Part shown: positions 16,728 through 25,896 of the stretch, piece by piece | How positions within the stretch are numbered: the first letter of the stretch is position 1 | Layout of the letters: every line of letters begins with the position of its first letter | Origin: Ferruginibacter sp. | Lineage (GTDB): Bacteria; Bacteroidota; Bacteroidia; Chitinophagales; Chitinophagaceae | Direction of reading: 5' to 3' | Assembly: GCA_030655145.1 (NCBI GenBank) | Contig: JAURWD010000180.1 | Span: 1-34,480, forward strand | Length of the DNA: 34,480 nucleotides | Translations under genes and position numbers: made by a program | The notes under the pieces: model-generated | Told to the model about the DNA's origin: nothing | Seen by the model: the letters and a program-made list of their open reading frames with translations, nothing else | Database searches by the model: none

Positions 16728-16796
16728 TGCGCAAACCTATATCACACTGGTAAGTGGCGGCATGAGGAAGGTTCCCGGCAAACATGATTCTCGTCA
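16728..16796 (-). promoter_or_regulatory. Predicted ccoI promoter with CRP/FNR-spaced operator
   Basis: On the minus strand the Bacteroidota -7 box TAGGTTTG (16739-16732) matches TAnnTTTG exactly, giving a start near 16728. No TTG is seen at -33, which suggests dependence on an activator. The site CTGACGAGAATCATG contains TGA-N6-TCA (16796-16785), the spacing of CRP/FNR half-sites. Its centre lies about 62 bases upstream of the predicted start, the classical class I position. The boxes are visible in the sequence; function and factor are inferred. Confidence 0.45.
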
Positions 16797-16963
16797 GTTG
16801 GTCAGAAGGGATTGAATAACAGGATAGCATAAACGCTGGCAACTGTTCTTTCTTCCCAAAAAAATAGTGGTTACCACGAAGGATTTTTTGTTTGAATTTG
16901 CTGCCCTGTTTACTTGTTCATTTCTTGCGGAACGATTTACTTTCAGCGAAACCATTGAATAAC

Positions 16964-16971
16964 TAATTTTG
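16964..16971 (+). promoter_or_regulatory. -7 promoter box for the aldo/keto reductase gene
   Basis: TAATTTTG is an exact TAnnTTTG match. Transcription would start near 16976, leaving a leader of about 60 bases. The -33 TTG is not evident at the usual spacing. Confidence 0.4.
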
Positions 16972-17034
16972 AATCTCGTTTTAAAAGTAACGCAGCTTAA
17001 ATTTCATTTACGCATTCACTTATAAATAACTATT

Positions 17035-18021
17035 ATGGAGTACCGCCTGCTTGGTAAGACCGGCATTCAAGTTTCAGCGATCAGTTTAGGCACCTGGCAA
17101 GTGGGTGGTAAATGGGGTTCTGAATTTGATCACAACAATGCTGATAAAATTTTGAACCAGGCAGTCGATGCAGGAGTGAATTTTATTGATACCGCCGATG
17201 TATATAGTGATGGCGAAAGTGAAAAGGCTGTAGGCAGACTTGTTCGCTCCCGCAAAGAAAAAATACATGTTGCTACCAAGTGCGGCCGCCAGTTACAACC
17301 CCACGTAAACCAATCGTACCAGGTGGATGTGCTTCGAAAATTTGTCGAGGACAGCCTGCGGAACATGCAACTTGAAACGATCGACCTGGTGCAACTACAT
17401 TGCCCTCCAACCGAGGTTTATTACCGCCCGGAAATATTTGACCTCTTCTCGCAGCTGAAGCAGGAAGGTAAGATTCAAAACATGGGCGTAAGTGTGGAGA
17501 AAGTGGAGGAGGGGTTAAAGGCATTGGAATACGAGAATGTGACCACAGTTCAGGTCATCTTTAATATGTTCCGGCAACGGCCGGCTAATTTATTCTTTGA
17601 ACAAGCGCTGGAGAAAAATGTGGGCATCATTGTACGGGTGCCATTGGCCAGCGGATTATTGACCGGGAAGTTTGGGCCTGAAACCAGCTTTGCCGCAGGA
17701 GATCACCGGCAGTTCAACCGGTCGGGAGAAGCCTTCGACAAGGGCGAAACATTTTCAGGGATCGACTATGAAACCGGCCTCGCGGCCGTGGCCGCTCTTA
17801 AAGAAATATTTCCGGGCCAGTCAAACCTGGCTGCAATTGCCTTGCGCTGGATCCTTCAATTTAAGGCAGTGAGTTGTATCATCCCCGGTGCCTCGTCACC
17901 GGAACAAGTACTCCAAAACATCCATGTATTCGATCAGCCGGACCTCACCGCCGAAGAACTGGCGGCTATCAACCGGGTGTATGATCAATTTATTAAACCC
18001 GCTGTTCATCATTTGTGGTAA
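17035..18021 (+). CDS. Aldo/keto reductase
   Basis: This (beta/alpha)8-barrel NADPH-dependent oxidoreductase has 328 residues, the normal length. The catalytic tetrad is Asp52, Tyr57, Lys82 and His122 (FIDTADVY, VATKCG, LVQLHCPP). The NADPH phosphate-binding region near IPGASSPEQV is intact. The sequence resembles the YajO/YghZ-like general AKR group that reduces aldehydes and quinones; the true substrate cannot be told. The gene is divergent from ccoI across 290 bases and has its own -7 box, so it is probably not part of the oxidase regulon. The ATG start is certain because the family N-terminus (YRLLGKTGIQVS) follows directly. Confidence 0.92.
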   Translation: MEYRLLGKTGIQVSAISLGTWQVGGKWGSEFDHNNADKILNQAVDAGVNFIDTADVYSDGESEKAVGRLVRSRKEKIHVATKCGRQLQPHVNQSYQVDVLRKFVEDSLRNMQLETIDLVQLHCPPTEVYYRPEIFDLFSQLKQEGKIQNMGVSVEKVEEGLKALEYENVTTVQVIFNMFRQRPANLFFEQALEKNVGIIVRVPLASGLLTGKFGPETSFAAGDHRQFNRSGEAFDKGETFSGIDYETGLAAVAALKEIFPGQSNLAAIALRWILQFKAVSCIIPGASSPEQVLQNIHVFDQPDLTAEELAAINRVYDQFIKPAVHHLW

Positions 18022-18291
18022 AGCAAACTGTGGGCAAGAGGTCCAGTTCTTTTATGATTCGCAACTCATTCATATCAAGGCGTTTCATAATGGTACAATG
18101 ATTGTTTAGTCATTCTAAAATGGCCTTCATGCAGGTGGAGACTATTAATTATTGGCTAAAGGCTGAACTAATCAATCGAATAATACAGTAGCATCACGTA
18201 ATCATCGCAGTAGCGCATTTATTCTGTCTGTTCCCCTTTGTCCATCTTCCTTTACTAAACTAAAATATCTTTTCTGACAGCAAAAAAAGTT

Positions 18292-21200
18292 ATAAAGAAG
18301 ACCTTCAAGGTACTGGCGTGGATTTTAGCCAGTGTAATTTTCCTTGTAGTGCTGATATATATCCTCATCCAAGTGCCCGGTGTGCAAAATTTTGCCCGTG
18401 GTAAAGTAGTGGCCTACCTTGAAAAGAAGCTTAAGACCAACGTTGAGATCCGTCGCCTTTCACTTGATTTCCCCAAAAAAATCGTTTTAGAGGGTGTTCT
18501 GTTTGAAGATCAGAAAAAGGATACGCTTTTTTCCGGCGGTAAAATTCGCGTCGACATCGCGTTGCTGAAACTCCTGAGCAACGAGGTGATCATCAATTAT
18601 GTTGAGCTCCAGGATCTGAGGACAAACATTTCCCGCAAGGGCACAGACACGGTATTTAATTACCAGTACATCGTTGATGCCTTCGTAACACCGGAAGATC
18701 CCACGAAAGTGAAGGACACGACCGGTGGTATGAAGTTCAATGTGGACCGCGTCATTCTTGACAACATTGGTGGGTCGTTCAGGGATGACCAGTCGGGGAT
18801 CGATTTCCTTGTTCACTTGGGGAAATTTGAAACGGCTTTCAAAAAGTTCGACCTGGATAAGATGATCTTCTCTCTTCCCGACATAAAGTTGGAAAATGTT
18901 GCGGGGCACATGTACCAAAACAAACCCTTACTTAAACAGGAATCGACAGCCGCGGTTGAAGCAGAGAGTAATGAACCCTTCCAATTGCAACTTGGCCTGG
19001 AAAATATCGATATCAAGAAAATTAAATTTGACTACCGAAACGATGTATCTATCATGTCTGCCAATCTCGACCTGGGGGAACTCGCCGGTAAAGTAAAATC
19101 GATAGACCTTGCAAAGCTGGACATACAATTAGACAATGTGAAACTCCATAATACTTCCAGCGGCATCTATCTCGGCAAGTCTGTGCAAACCCAGATCGTT
19201 AAAGAAGAGATCAATAAAGAAGTGGTTGCACAGGTGAACAACCCCTGGAAAATTTCGATCGCGAATGTTGATTTCGAAGACATCGATCTCATCTTTGAAG
19301 ACGACAACAAACCCAAACTTTCAAGCGGCATGGATTATGGCCACATGAAGATCGACAGTTTTACATTGAAGGGGCAGGGGATGGTATTCACACCAACTAC
19401 CTACCAGGGCGATATCACCCAAGGCAGTTTCAGGGAGAAGAGTGGTTTCAACCTAAAGGATTTCAAAACCCAGTTCCTCTACAGCGACACCGGGGCAGCC
19501 TTGAATAATATTTATATCAAGACTGACCGGACCGTACTCCGTGATAATATTGTGGTTCGGTATCCTTCCATTGCAGCTGTTACCAAAGACCTGGGCAAAC
19601 TATACCTGGACGCAAACTTTTCAAAAACTGATATCGCTGCGAAAGACATCCTGATTTTTGCGCCACAACTTAAAGTGAATCTTAAAGGAAATGAAAACGC
19701 CGTTGTTCATGTCAATGCACGTGTGATGGGTTACCTGGCGGATCTTCGTATACCCGGCTTAGAAGTGAGCGGTATCGGGAACACGGTGTTAAGTATGTCT
19801 GGAAACATTAAGGGTTTACCCGATGCGACAAAGGCAGTCTACGACTTCGATATCAAAAATTTCCAGACTACGAAAAGTGACCTGGCTAATTTCCTGCCGC
19901 CCGGTACTATTCCTCCAACTGTACGCATCCCGGAAACCATGAAGGTAAGTGGGAGTTTTAAAGGGCTGGCTACCAACTTTACAACTGACCTCGTCTTACA
20001 AACAAACAAGGGGAACGCCACGCTCGTGGGCACTTTAAATAGTGTGAACGAAACTTACAACCTCAAAGGAAGTTTAAATAATGTCGACGTTGGTTACCTG
20101 GCAAAGCAGGACACCATGGTGGGCAAGGTTACCATGAATTTCACCGCACGGGGCCGTGGTTTTAAGCCAGCTACGATGAACACCAATGCTACCGCGTTTG
20201 TGCGAAATGCGTTCGTGAAGGGATACAATTATCAAAACCTGGATGTAACTGCGTCTGTGCGTAAGGGGTATACAACGATCGACGCTGGCATGGCGGATAA
20301 AAGTCTCGCGTTTCGCCTGAATGGGGAGGCGCTCATCGATGATAAATTCGCGACGAATATTAAGATGCGGTTGTTGCTTGACAGCATTTTATTAAAACCA
20401 CTTGGGTTTGCCGCAACCGATCTGCGCATTCATGGCAACATCCTGGCTGACTTCCCGACAACAGATCTTAACGCGCCGCAAGGAGAACTGGAGATCGGTG
20501 AGTTGGTTGTGGCCAATGAGGGAAAAGTTTACCAGGCAGATACCATTCGCTTAACTGCCGCGACTTCTGATACGGGCAAAGTGATCACCCTTAACTCCCA
20601 AATTGCTACGGCTAAATTGAGTGGGGATTACAATCTCGCCACGCTTGCACAAGGGGCGATGCAGGTGATCGATACTTATTATGATCTTGGTATAAAGGAC
20701 ACGGTGATGGCTCCTAATAAATGGAACCTCACGGCAACGGTTATCCCGGATAGTTTGTTGTTTGCTTTTGCGCCATCCCTGGCGGGAACAGATACCATCA
20801 AGCTGAACGCAAATTTTGATGGTGCCGCACGTCAAATGGACCTGTTGGTGAATGCACCAAAAGTACAGATGGGCACGCAGTCCTTAGATAGTTTGACCGT
20901 AACGGCCGGGACAAATAATGGCCAGCTTGGGTATGCCGCTACCATGCATAAGGCGGGTAGCAAAACCTTCCAGTTACAACGGACAACCGTTGATGGTTTT
21001 GTTGCTAACAATGAACTGTATACGCATTTAAATATTAAAGACATTGACGGGCAGGATAAATATGAATTGAGTGCAAATGTTGCGCAGGAAAAAGATGGTG
21101 GAATTTTCGCAAATCTTTCCGATACCCTCATGCTCGATTATGACAAGTGGTCTGTTGATAAAAGCAATTTTATCAAGTATGATAGCGCGGGTATCATCGT

Positions 21201-23358
21201 TCATAATTTCACCATCAGCAACAAGGGGCAATCACTTTCTGTGAAGTCGGAATCGGATAACGTAACCGCGCCAATCGCTGTCAACCTGAAAGACTTCCAC
21301 ATTCGCACGCTCACAAATCTTGCAGAGCAGGATTCACTGCAGTTAGATGGCGTGATCAATGGAAACGTGCTGGTAAAGAACGCCATGACCGCGCCGGTAT
21401 TTACTTCGGATGTTCGCGTGGATACCTTGCGTTTCAATGGTGATACCGTAGGCAACATCATTGTAAAGGTCGATAACGAAACAGCCAACGCGTTTAACGC
21501 AGACGTTGCAATAACAGGGAATGGAAACGATGTGCGGCTCGCGGGTAAATACTTTACCGGTGAAGGAAAGATGGACATGAAGCTGAACGTAAACAACTTT
21601 TTCTTAACCAGTTTGAAACCCTTCACTTTTGGCGCACTGCGGGAAGCTGATGGCGCGATAAAAGGAGCGGTGGATATTAGGGGTACAGCCGCGGATCCTG
21701 ACCTGGATGGTAATCTTCGTTTCGTAAATGCACACATAACTCCAGCTATGACCGGTGAAAACCTGTTGCTCGCCAACGAGGTGATCACTGTTTCATCCAA
21801 AGACATTTCCTTCGACCGTTTTACCCTGGTTGATTCTGCCGGAAACAAAGCGATCATAGACGGCAAGGTCTTTACCTCCGACTTCAAGACTTATAGATTT
21901 GACCTTGATCTTAACGCAAATAATTTTCGCGTGTTGAGTGCACCGCCAAGGCAAAATGCTTTATACTATGGTGACCTGAACATGGATGCAAAAGTAAAAG
22001 TGGATGGCACTGTTACTGCCCCGGTTATCAATGCAGCTCTTAAGATCAATAAAGCAACCGATATCACTTTTGTATTACCAAGCTCGAACCCGGAGCTTGA
22101 AGACCGGGAAGGTGTGGTTGAATTCGTGGACGTGTATGGCTCAAAGCCAGACAGCGTCTTTAAAGCGACGATAGATTCCCTGACGAAGTTGCCGGAGTTG
22201 GCCGGAATGGATGTAGCCGTAACGCTTGAATCGGATACGGCTGCCCAGATCACCCTGATCATTGATGAGCGCAGTGGAGATGCTTTGAAGATCCGCGGCA
22301 GCTCGAATCTTTCTGGGGGCATTGATAAGAGTGGTAAGATCAGTCTGACGGGTAACTACGAATTGCAGGCAGGCTCCTACCAGTTAAGCCTGAGTTTATT
22401 AAAAAGACAATTTTTGATTCAGCCGGGAAGTGTGATCACCTGGACAGGAGATATGATGAGCGCAAACGTCGACATCACCGCTCGCTATATCGCGAATACC
22501 CAACCCGTTAATTTACTGCAAAGTGAGCTGACCAGTTTGTCAGCTACGGATCTTGGTAAGTATAAAGCGAAAGTTCCCTTCAACGTGTTGTTAAAAATGA
22601 ACGGCGAATTGTTGAAGCCAGTAATAACTTTTGACATCGAATTGCCGGAAGACCAGCGTTCCAAGTGGGCAGATGTGGAAGCAAAACTTGAGCAAATTCG
22701 TAAAGATGATGCGGAGCTTAACAAACAGGTTTTTGCGTTGCTATTGCTTGGAAGGTTTGTGCAGGAGAACCCGATGGAGAACGCAGTGCAGGGCGGGGGA
22801 TTGGCGAGCACGGCTAAATCAAGTGTAAGTAAACTATTGACCGAACAACTGAATAACCTTGCAGGTAGCCTCGTAAAAGGTGTTGATCTGAATTTTGGCG
22901 TTGCCACAGAAGACGACTACACCACTGGTGACCGCAAAAGCAGGACCGACCTCACCGTAGGTGTGTCAAAAAGCATATTGAATGATCGCCTCCGCGTAAG
23001 TATTGGTAGCAACTTCGAACTTGACGGACCTTCTAACGCAGGCGAAAAAGCTAGTAACCTTGCGGGTGATGTAGCCGTTGATTATTTATTGAGCAAGGAT
23101 GGCCGGTATGCTTTACGTGCATATAGGCGTAACCGGTATGAGGCGGAGCTGGAAGGCCAGATCATCGAGTCAGGTGTTTCCTTCGTGTTTACGCTGGACT
23201 TTAATGAATTTAAACAGATACTCAATAAGAAAACAGCGCAACAAAAAGCTGAAGAAAAATTGAGGAAGGAAAGAAATAAACAAATAGAAGAAGCAGAGAA
23301 GGCGCAGAAAGAAGCGGAAGAAAGAGCTGCGGCAGAAAAGAAGCCGGGAGAAATTTAG
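18292..23358 (+). CDS. tamB: TamB family translocation and assembly protein, start codon not canonical
   Basis: This giant envelope protein has about 1688 residues. An N-terminal membrane anchor is followed by an AsmA-like region (about 30-130, VEIRRLSLDFPKKIVLEGV) and a very long beta-strand groove. The conserved C-terminal TamB domain (about 1400-1620) contains FDIELPEDQRSKW and FALLLLGRFV. A Glu/Lys-rich coiled tail ends the protein. The anchor reads KKTFKVLAWILASVIFLVVL and spans codons from 18292, but no ATG, GTG or TTG occurs there. The first such codon is the GTG at 18349, which would cut the anchor in half. I therefore take the ATA at 18292, with the CTG at 18274 as alternative. TamB bridges inner and outer membranes and is linked to phospholipid transport and outer-membrane protein biogenesis. 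tamL follows at 42 bases. Confidence 0.9.
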   Translation: MKKTFKVLAWILASVIFLVVLIYILIQVPGVQNFARGKVVAYLEKKLKTNVEIRRLSLDFPKKIVLEGVLFEDQKKDTLFSGGKIRVDIALLKLLSNEVIINYVELQDLRTNISRKGTDTVFNYQYIVDAFVTPEDPTKVKDTTGGMKFNVDRVILDNIGGSFRDDQSGIDFLVHLGKFETAFKKFDLDKMIFSLPDIKLENVAGHMYQNKPLLKQESTAAVEAESNEPFQLQLGLENIDIKKIKFDYRNDVSIMSANLDLGELAGKVKSIDLAKLDIQLDNVKLHNTSSGIYLGKSVQTQIVKEEINKEVVAQVNNPWKISIANVDFEDIDLIFEDDNKPKLSSGMDYGHMKIDSFTLKGQGMVFTPTTYQGDITQGSFREKSGFNLKDFKTQFLYSDTGAALNNIYIKTDRTVLRDNIVVRYPSIAAVTKDLGKLYLDANFSKTDIAAKDILIFAPQLKVNLKGNENAVVHVNARVMGYLADLRIPGLEVSGIGNTVLSMSGNIKGLPDATKAVYDFDIKNFQTTKSDLANFLPPGTIPPTVRIPETMKVSGSFKGLATNFTTDLVLQTNKGNATLVGTLNSVNETYNLKGSLNNVDVGYLAKQDTMVGKVTMNFTARGRGFKPATMNTNATAFVRNAFVKGYNYQNLDVTASVRKGYTTIDAGMADKSLAFRLNGEALIDDKFATNIKMRLLLDSILLKPLGFAATDLRIHGNILADFPTTDLNAPQGELEIGELVVANEGKVYQADTIRLTAATSDTGKVITLNSQIATAKLSGDYNLATLAQGAMQVIDTYYDLGIKDTVMAPNKWNLTATVIPDSLLFAFAPSLAGTDTIKLNANFDGAARQMDLLVNAPKVQMGTQSLDSLTVTAGTNNGQLGYAATMHKAGSKTFQLQRTTVDGFVANNELYTHLNIKDIDGQDKYELSANVAQEKDGGIFANLSDTLMLDYDKWSVDKSNFIKYDSAGIIVHNFTISNKGQSLSVKSESDNVTAPIAVNLKDFHIRTLTNLAEQDSLQLDGVINGNVLVKNAMTAPVFTSDVRVDTLRFNGDTVGNIIVKVDNETANAFNADVAITGNGNDVRLAGKYFTGEGKMDMKLNVNNFFLTSLKPFTFGALREADGAIKGAVDIRGTAADPDLDGNLRFVNAHITPAMTGENLLLANEVITVSSKDISFDRFTLVDSAGNKAIIDGKVFTSDFKTYRFDLDLNANNFRVLSAPPRQNALYYGDLNMDAKVKVDGTVTAPVINAALKINKATDITFVLPSSNPELEDREGVVEFVDVYGSKPDSVFKATIDSLTKLPELAGMDVAVTLESDTAAQITLIIDERSGDALKIRGSSNLSGGIDKSGKISLTGNYELQAGSYQLSLSLLKRQFLIQPGSVITWTGDMMSANVDITARYIANTQPVNLLQSELTSLSATDLGKYKAKVPFNVLLKMNGELLKPVITFDIELPEDQRSKWADVEAKLEQIRKDDAELNKQVFALLLLGRFVQENPMENAVQGGGLASTAKSSVSKLLTEQLNNLAGSLVKGVDLNFGVATEDDYTTGDRKSRTDLTVGVSKSILNDRLRVSIGSNFELDGPSNAGEKASNLAGDVAVDYLLSKDGRYALRAYRRNRYEAELEGQIIESGVSFVFTLDFNEFKQILNKKTAQQKAEEKLRKERNKQIEEAEKAQKEAEERAAAEKKPGEI

Positions 23359-23400
23359 CGCTATTAAATTCTCATTGTTCACCTACCAGAAAAAACAAAC

Positions 23401-25767
23401 ATGTTCATTCGATCTAATATTGGTTTTCATCGCGGACGCCGGGGCTGGTCCTTTGGGGTACTGATCATACCAGCGATACTGATCTTCCTGGCGTCTTGTA
23501 GCAACACGAAATATTTGCCAAAAGGTGAAACGCTGTATGTTGGATCTAAAATAGAATACAAAACGCAGGATAGCAGCGCCAAGGCGGAGAAGGCGGTTTT
23601 GAAAGACGAATTGAAAGCGCTCATCTTACCAAAACCAAATACGAAGATCTTGGGCTTGCGGTGGAAGTTGTGGTTTTACAATATTGCCGGCACACCAAAA
23701 GGTAAAGGCCTGCGCTACCTGTTACGTACAAAACTCGGGGAACCTCCCGTACTAACGAAAGATGTAAATTTTGAAAAGAATCGTGCGCTGCTCGCAAACC
23801 GGCTCGAGAACCGTGGTTACTTCAAAGCCCAAGTGTCTTTTGATACAACTACTAAGGATAAACGCACTTCCGCAGTGTTTGTGACGAAGCCTGGTGTGCA
23901 GTACCTGATCGATACGGTCAATTTCCCAACCGATTCAAGTGTATTGAGTAAAGCCATCCGTAATGTGGTAAGTCGGCGTTCACAATTACGTCCAGGCCGT
24001 GCGTATGATCTGAGTGTAATCAAGGCTGAACGTCTGCGCATCGACTCACGATTGAAACAGCGGGGGTATTTCTTTTTTAGTGATAATGATCTCATCGTAA
24101 AAGTTGATAGCAATTTTAACAACAACAGGGTGAATATGTACCTGGAGGTAAAGCCTGAAACGCCGCCACAGGCCAGGTTCCCGTATCGCATCAATGATGT
24201 GATCATTTACGCGGATTATAATATCGACAGTGATACCTTGTTTGATAAATCAAAAGCTGTTTTTTACGATAGTTTTTACGTGGTGGACCCTTACAAGAAA
24301 TTTCATCCCCGTATGTTTAAGCGCAACATTCGTTTTCACCCCGGTGATCTGTATAACCGAAATGATCATAATCTAACGCTGAGCAGGTTGGTGAGTCTTG
24401 GCGTTTATAAATTTGTAAAAGCCCGCTTTGAAAACGTCGACACTTCGAATGACCGGTTATTAAATGCCTACTATTTTTTATCCCCGAACAACCGCTACTC
24501 GGCCAAGGCGCAGGTTTCTGCGTTAACAAAATCGAACAACGCCAATGGTACTGATTTCACCGTAAGTGTAAAAGACAGGAATGCTTTTCGTAGTGCGGAA
24601 CAGTTGAGCCTGAGTGCTTTCATCGGTTTGGAAACGCAGATCGCCGGGAACCAAAATGTTGGAACTACGCGTTTCGGTGGCGACATTGACCTCGTTATCC
24701 CACGGATCATCGGCCCATTGAAGTTTGGCCGCAACAGCGACTTCGTGCCAAAAACAAAGATCAATTTGGGATACGAATATTTCCGGCGTACCGATCAATA
24801 CACCATGAATTCTTTAAAAGGAAGTTATGGGTGGATCTGGAATACTTCTATTACCACGGAGCACCAATACAAACCCATCAACATTGTATATGTGGTGCCG
24901 ACCAATATCACGCAAAGTTTCCAGGATAGTCTGGATAAAAACATCACGCTTAAAAGAAGCGTGGAACGACAGTTCATCATCGGGTCGACCTATAATTATA
25001 ATTATAATTCGCTGGCGCGACCAAACAGCAAACGACATAATTTCTTTTTCAACGGCAACGCGGATGTTTCTGGCAATGTAATTGGGCTAATCACCGGCGC
25101 AAATGTTGACCAGGGAAAGCAGAAAGAAATTTTTGGAACGCCTTTCTCTCAATATATACGCGGCGAGGCTGACTTCCGTCATTACATGGCCATCGGAAGG
25201 CCACGTCGTAGGGAGCAGGTCAATATGCTGGCGAGTCGGTTGATCGTAGGTGCGGGTTATGGTTTTGGAAACAGTAATACTATGCCGTTCATTAAGCAAT
25301 TTTTTATAGGTGGAACGAATAGCTTGCGCGCCTACCGCGCCCGGAGTCTTGGACCTGGTACGTACTACGGAGGAAACTCCGCCACCATACCAGATTCCAG
25401 TTTTTTACCAGATCAACCCGGTGATATAAAGATGGAGTTTAATACAGAGCTTCGTTTCAAGATTGCCTCTATAGTTCGTGGCGCCGTTTTCGTCGATGCC
25501 GGTAATATTTTTACCATGCGGGAAGACGTCAATCGACCTGGGTCAAAAATTACGAAGGACTTTTATAAAAATTTCGCTGTAGGTACCGGTGTCGGCCTGC
25601 GCTTCGATCTCAGCTTCCTGGTTTTGCGAGTCGACATGGCATTCCCAATCCGGAAACCATATTTACCAAGCGGTTCAAAATGGGTGATCAACCAGGTTAA
25701 TTTTGGCGATCCGGACTGGCGCAGAGAAAACCTGGTATTGAATCTTGCCATCGGGTACCCGTTCTAG
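23401..25767 (+). CDS. tamL: TamL, lipoprotein Omp85-family outer-membrane assembly protein
   Basis: This 788-residue protein has a signal peptide ending in the lipobox FLASC (Cys33), so unlike proteobacterial TamA it is a lipoprotein, as is known for Bacteroidota TamL. POTRA-type modules occupy about residues 45-350 (NRLENRGYFKAQVSF, then RLKQRGYFFF). A C-terminal Omp85 beta barrel (about 370-788) contains the lid-lock motif region FFIGGTNSLRAYRARSLGP and ends in a strand with terminal Phe (LNLAIGYPF). It probably forms a complex with the TamB encoded 42 bases upstream and assembles outer-membrane proteins. An operon of the two is strongly suggested. The ATG at 23401 places the signal peptide after a short basic segment. 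Confidence 0.93.
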   Translation: MFIRSNIGFHRGRRGWSFGVLIIPAILIFLASCSNTKYLPKGETLYVGSKIEYKTQDSSAKAEKAVLKDELKALILPKPNTKILGLRWKLWFYNIAGTPKGKGLRYLLRTKLGEPPVLTKDVNFEKNRALLANRLENRGYFKAQVSFDTTTKDKRTSAVFVTKPGVQYLIDTVNFPTDSSVLSKAIRNVVSRRSQLRPGRAYDLSVIKAERLRIDSRLKQRGYFFFSDNDLIVKVDSNFNNNRVNMYLEVKPETPPQARFPYRINDVIIYADYNIDSDTLFDKSKAVFYDSFYVVDPYKKFHPRMFKRNIRFHPGDLYNRNDHNLTLSRLVSLGVYKFVKARFENVDTSNDRLLNAYYFLSPNNRYSAKAQVSALTKSNNANGTDFTVSVKDRNAFRSAEQLSLSAFIGLETQIAGNQNVGTTRFGGDIDLVIPRIIGPLKFGRNSDFVPKTKINLGYEYFRRTDQYTMNSLKGSYGWIWNTSITTEHQYKPINIVYVVPTNITQSFQDSLDKNITLKRSVERQFIIGSTYNYNYNSLARPNSKRHNFFFNGNADVSGNVIGLITGANVDQGKQKEIFGTPFSQYIRGEADFRHYMAIGRPRRREQVNMLASRLIVGAGYGFGNSNTMPFIKQFFIGGTNSLRAYRARSLGPGTYYGGNSATIPDSSFLPDQPGDIKMEFNTELRFKIASIVRGAVFVDAGNIFTMREDVNRPGSKITKDFYKNFAVGTGVGLRFDLSFLVLRVDMAFPIRKPYLPSGSKWVINQVNFGDPDWRRENLVLNLAIGYPF

Positions 25768-25822
25768 ATAGTTTCGAACACAATACTTCATGAAGTCATT
25801 TTTTCCTGGTATTACCGGGCAT

Positions 25823-25850
25823 AAAAAAGCTGCCCCTAAAATGGGGCAGC
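25823..25850 (-). terminator. Intrinsic terminator of the large type IX protein gene
   Basis: On the minus strand the arms GCTGCCCC and GGGGCAGC, with a six-base loop, run into six T. It lies about 45 bases after the stop codon of the minus-strand gene. The convergent tamL gene has no equally good T tract on its own strand. Confidence 0.85.
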
Positions 25851-25896
25851 GAGGGTGTTCATGCGTGTGTGCGCTTGTAAGTTAAAGGGACAAGGT

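Noticed and set aside
16687..16785. 32-codon minus-strand frame starting with ATG, overlapping the ccoI N-terminus in another frame
   Set aside because: Its ATG coincides with the right half of the CRP-like site and lies upstream of the predicted ccoI transcription start. It resembles no family known to me. It stays relevant only if a -1 frameshift into ccoI is shown; no good slippery heptamer is visible.
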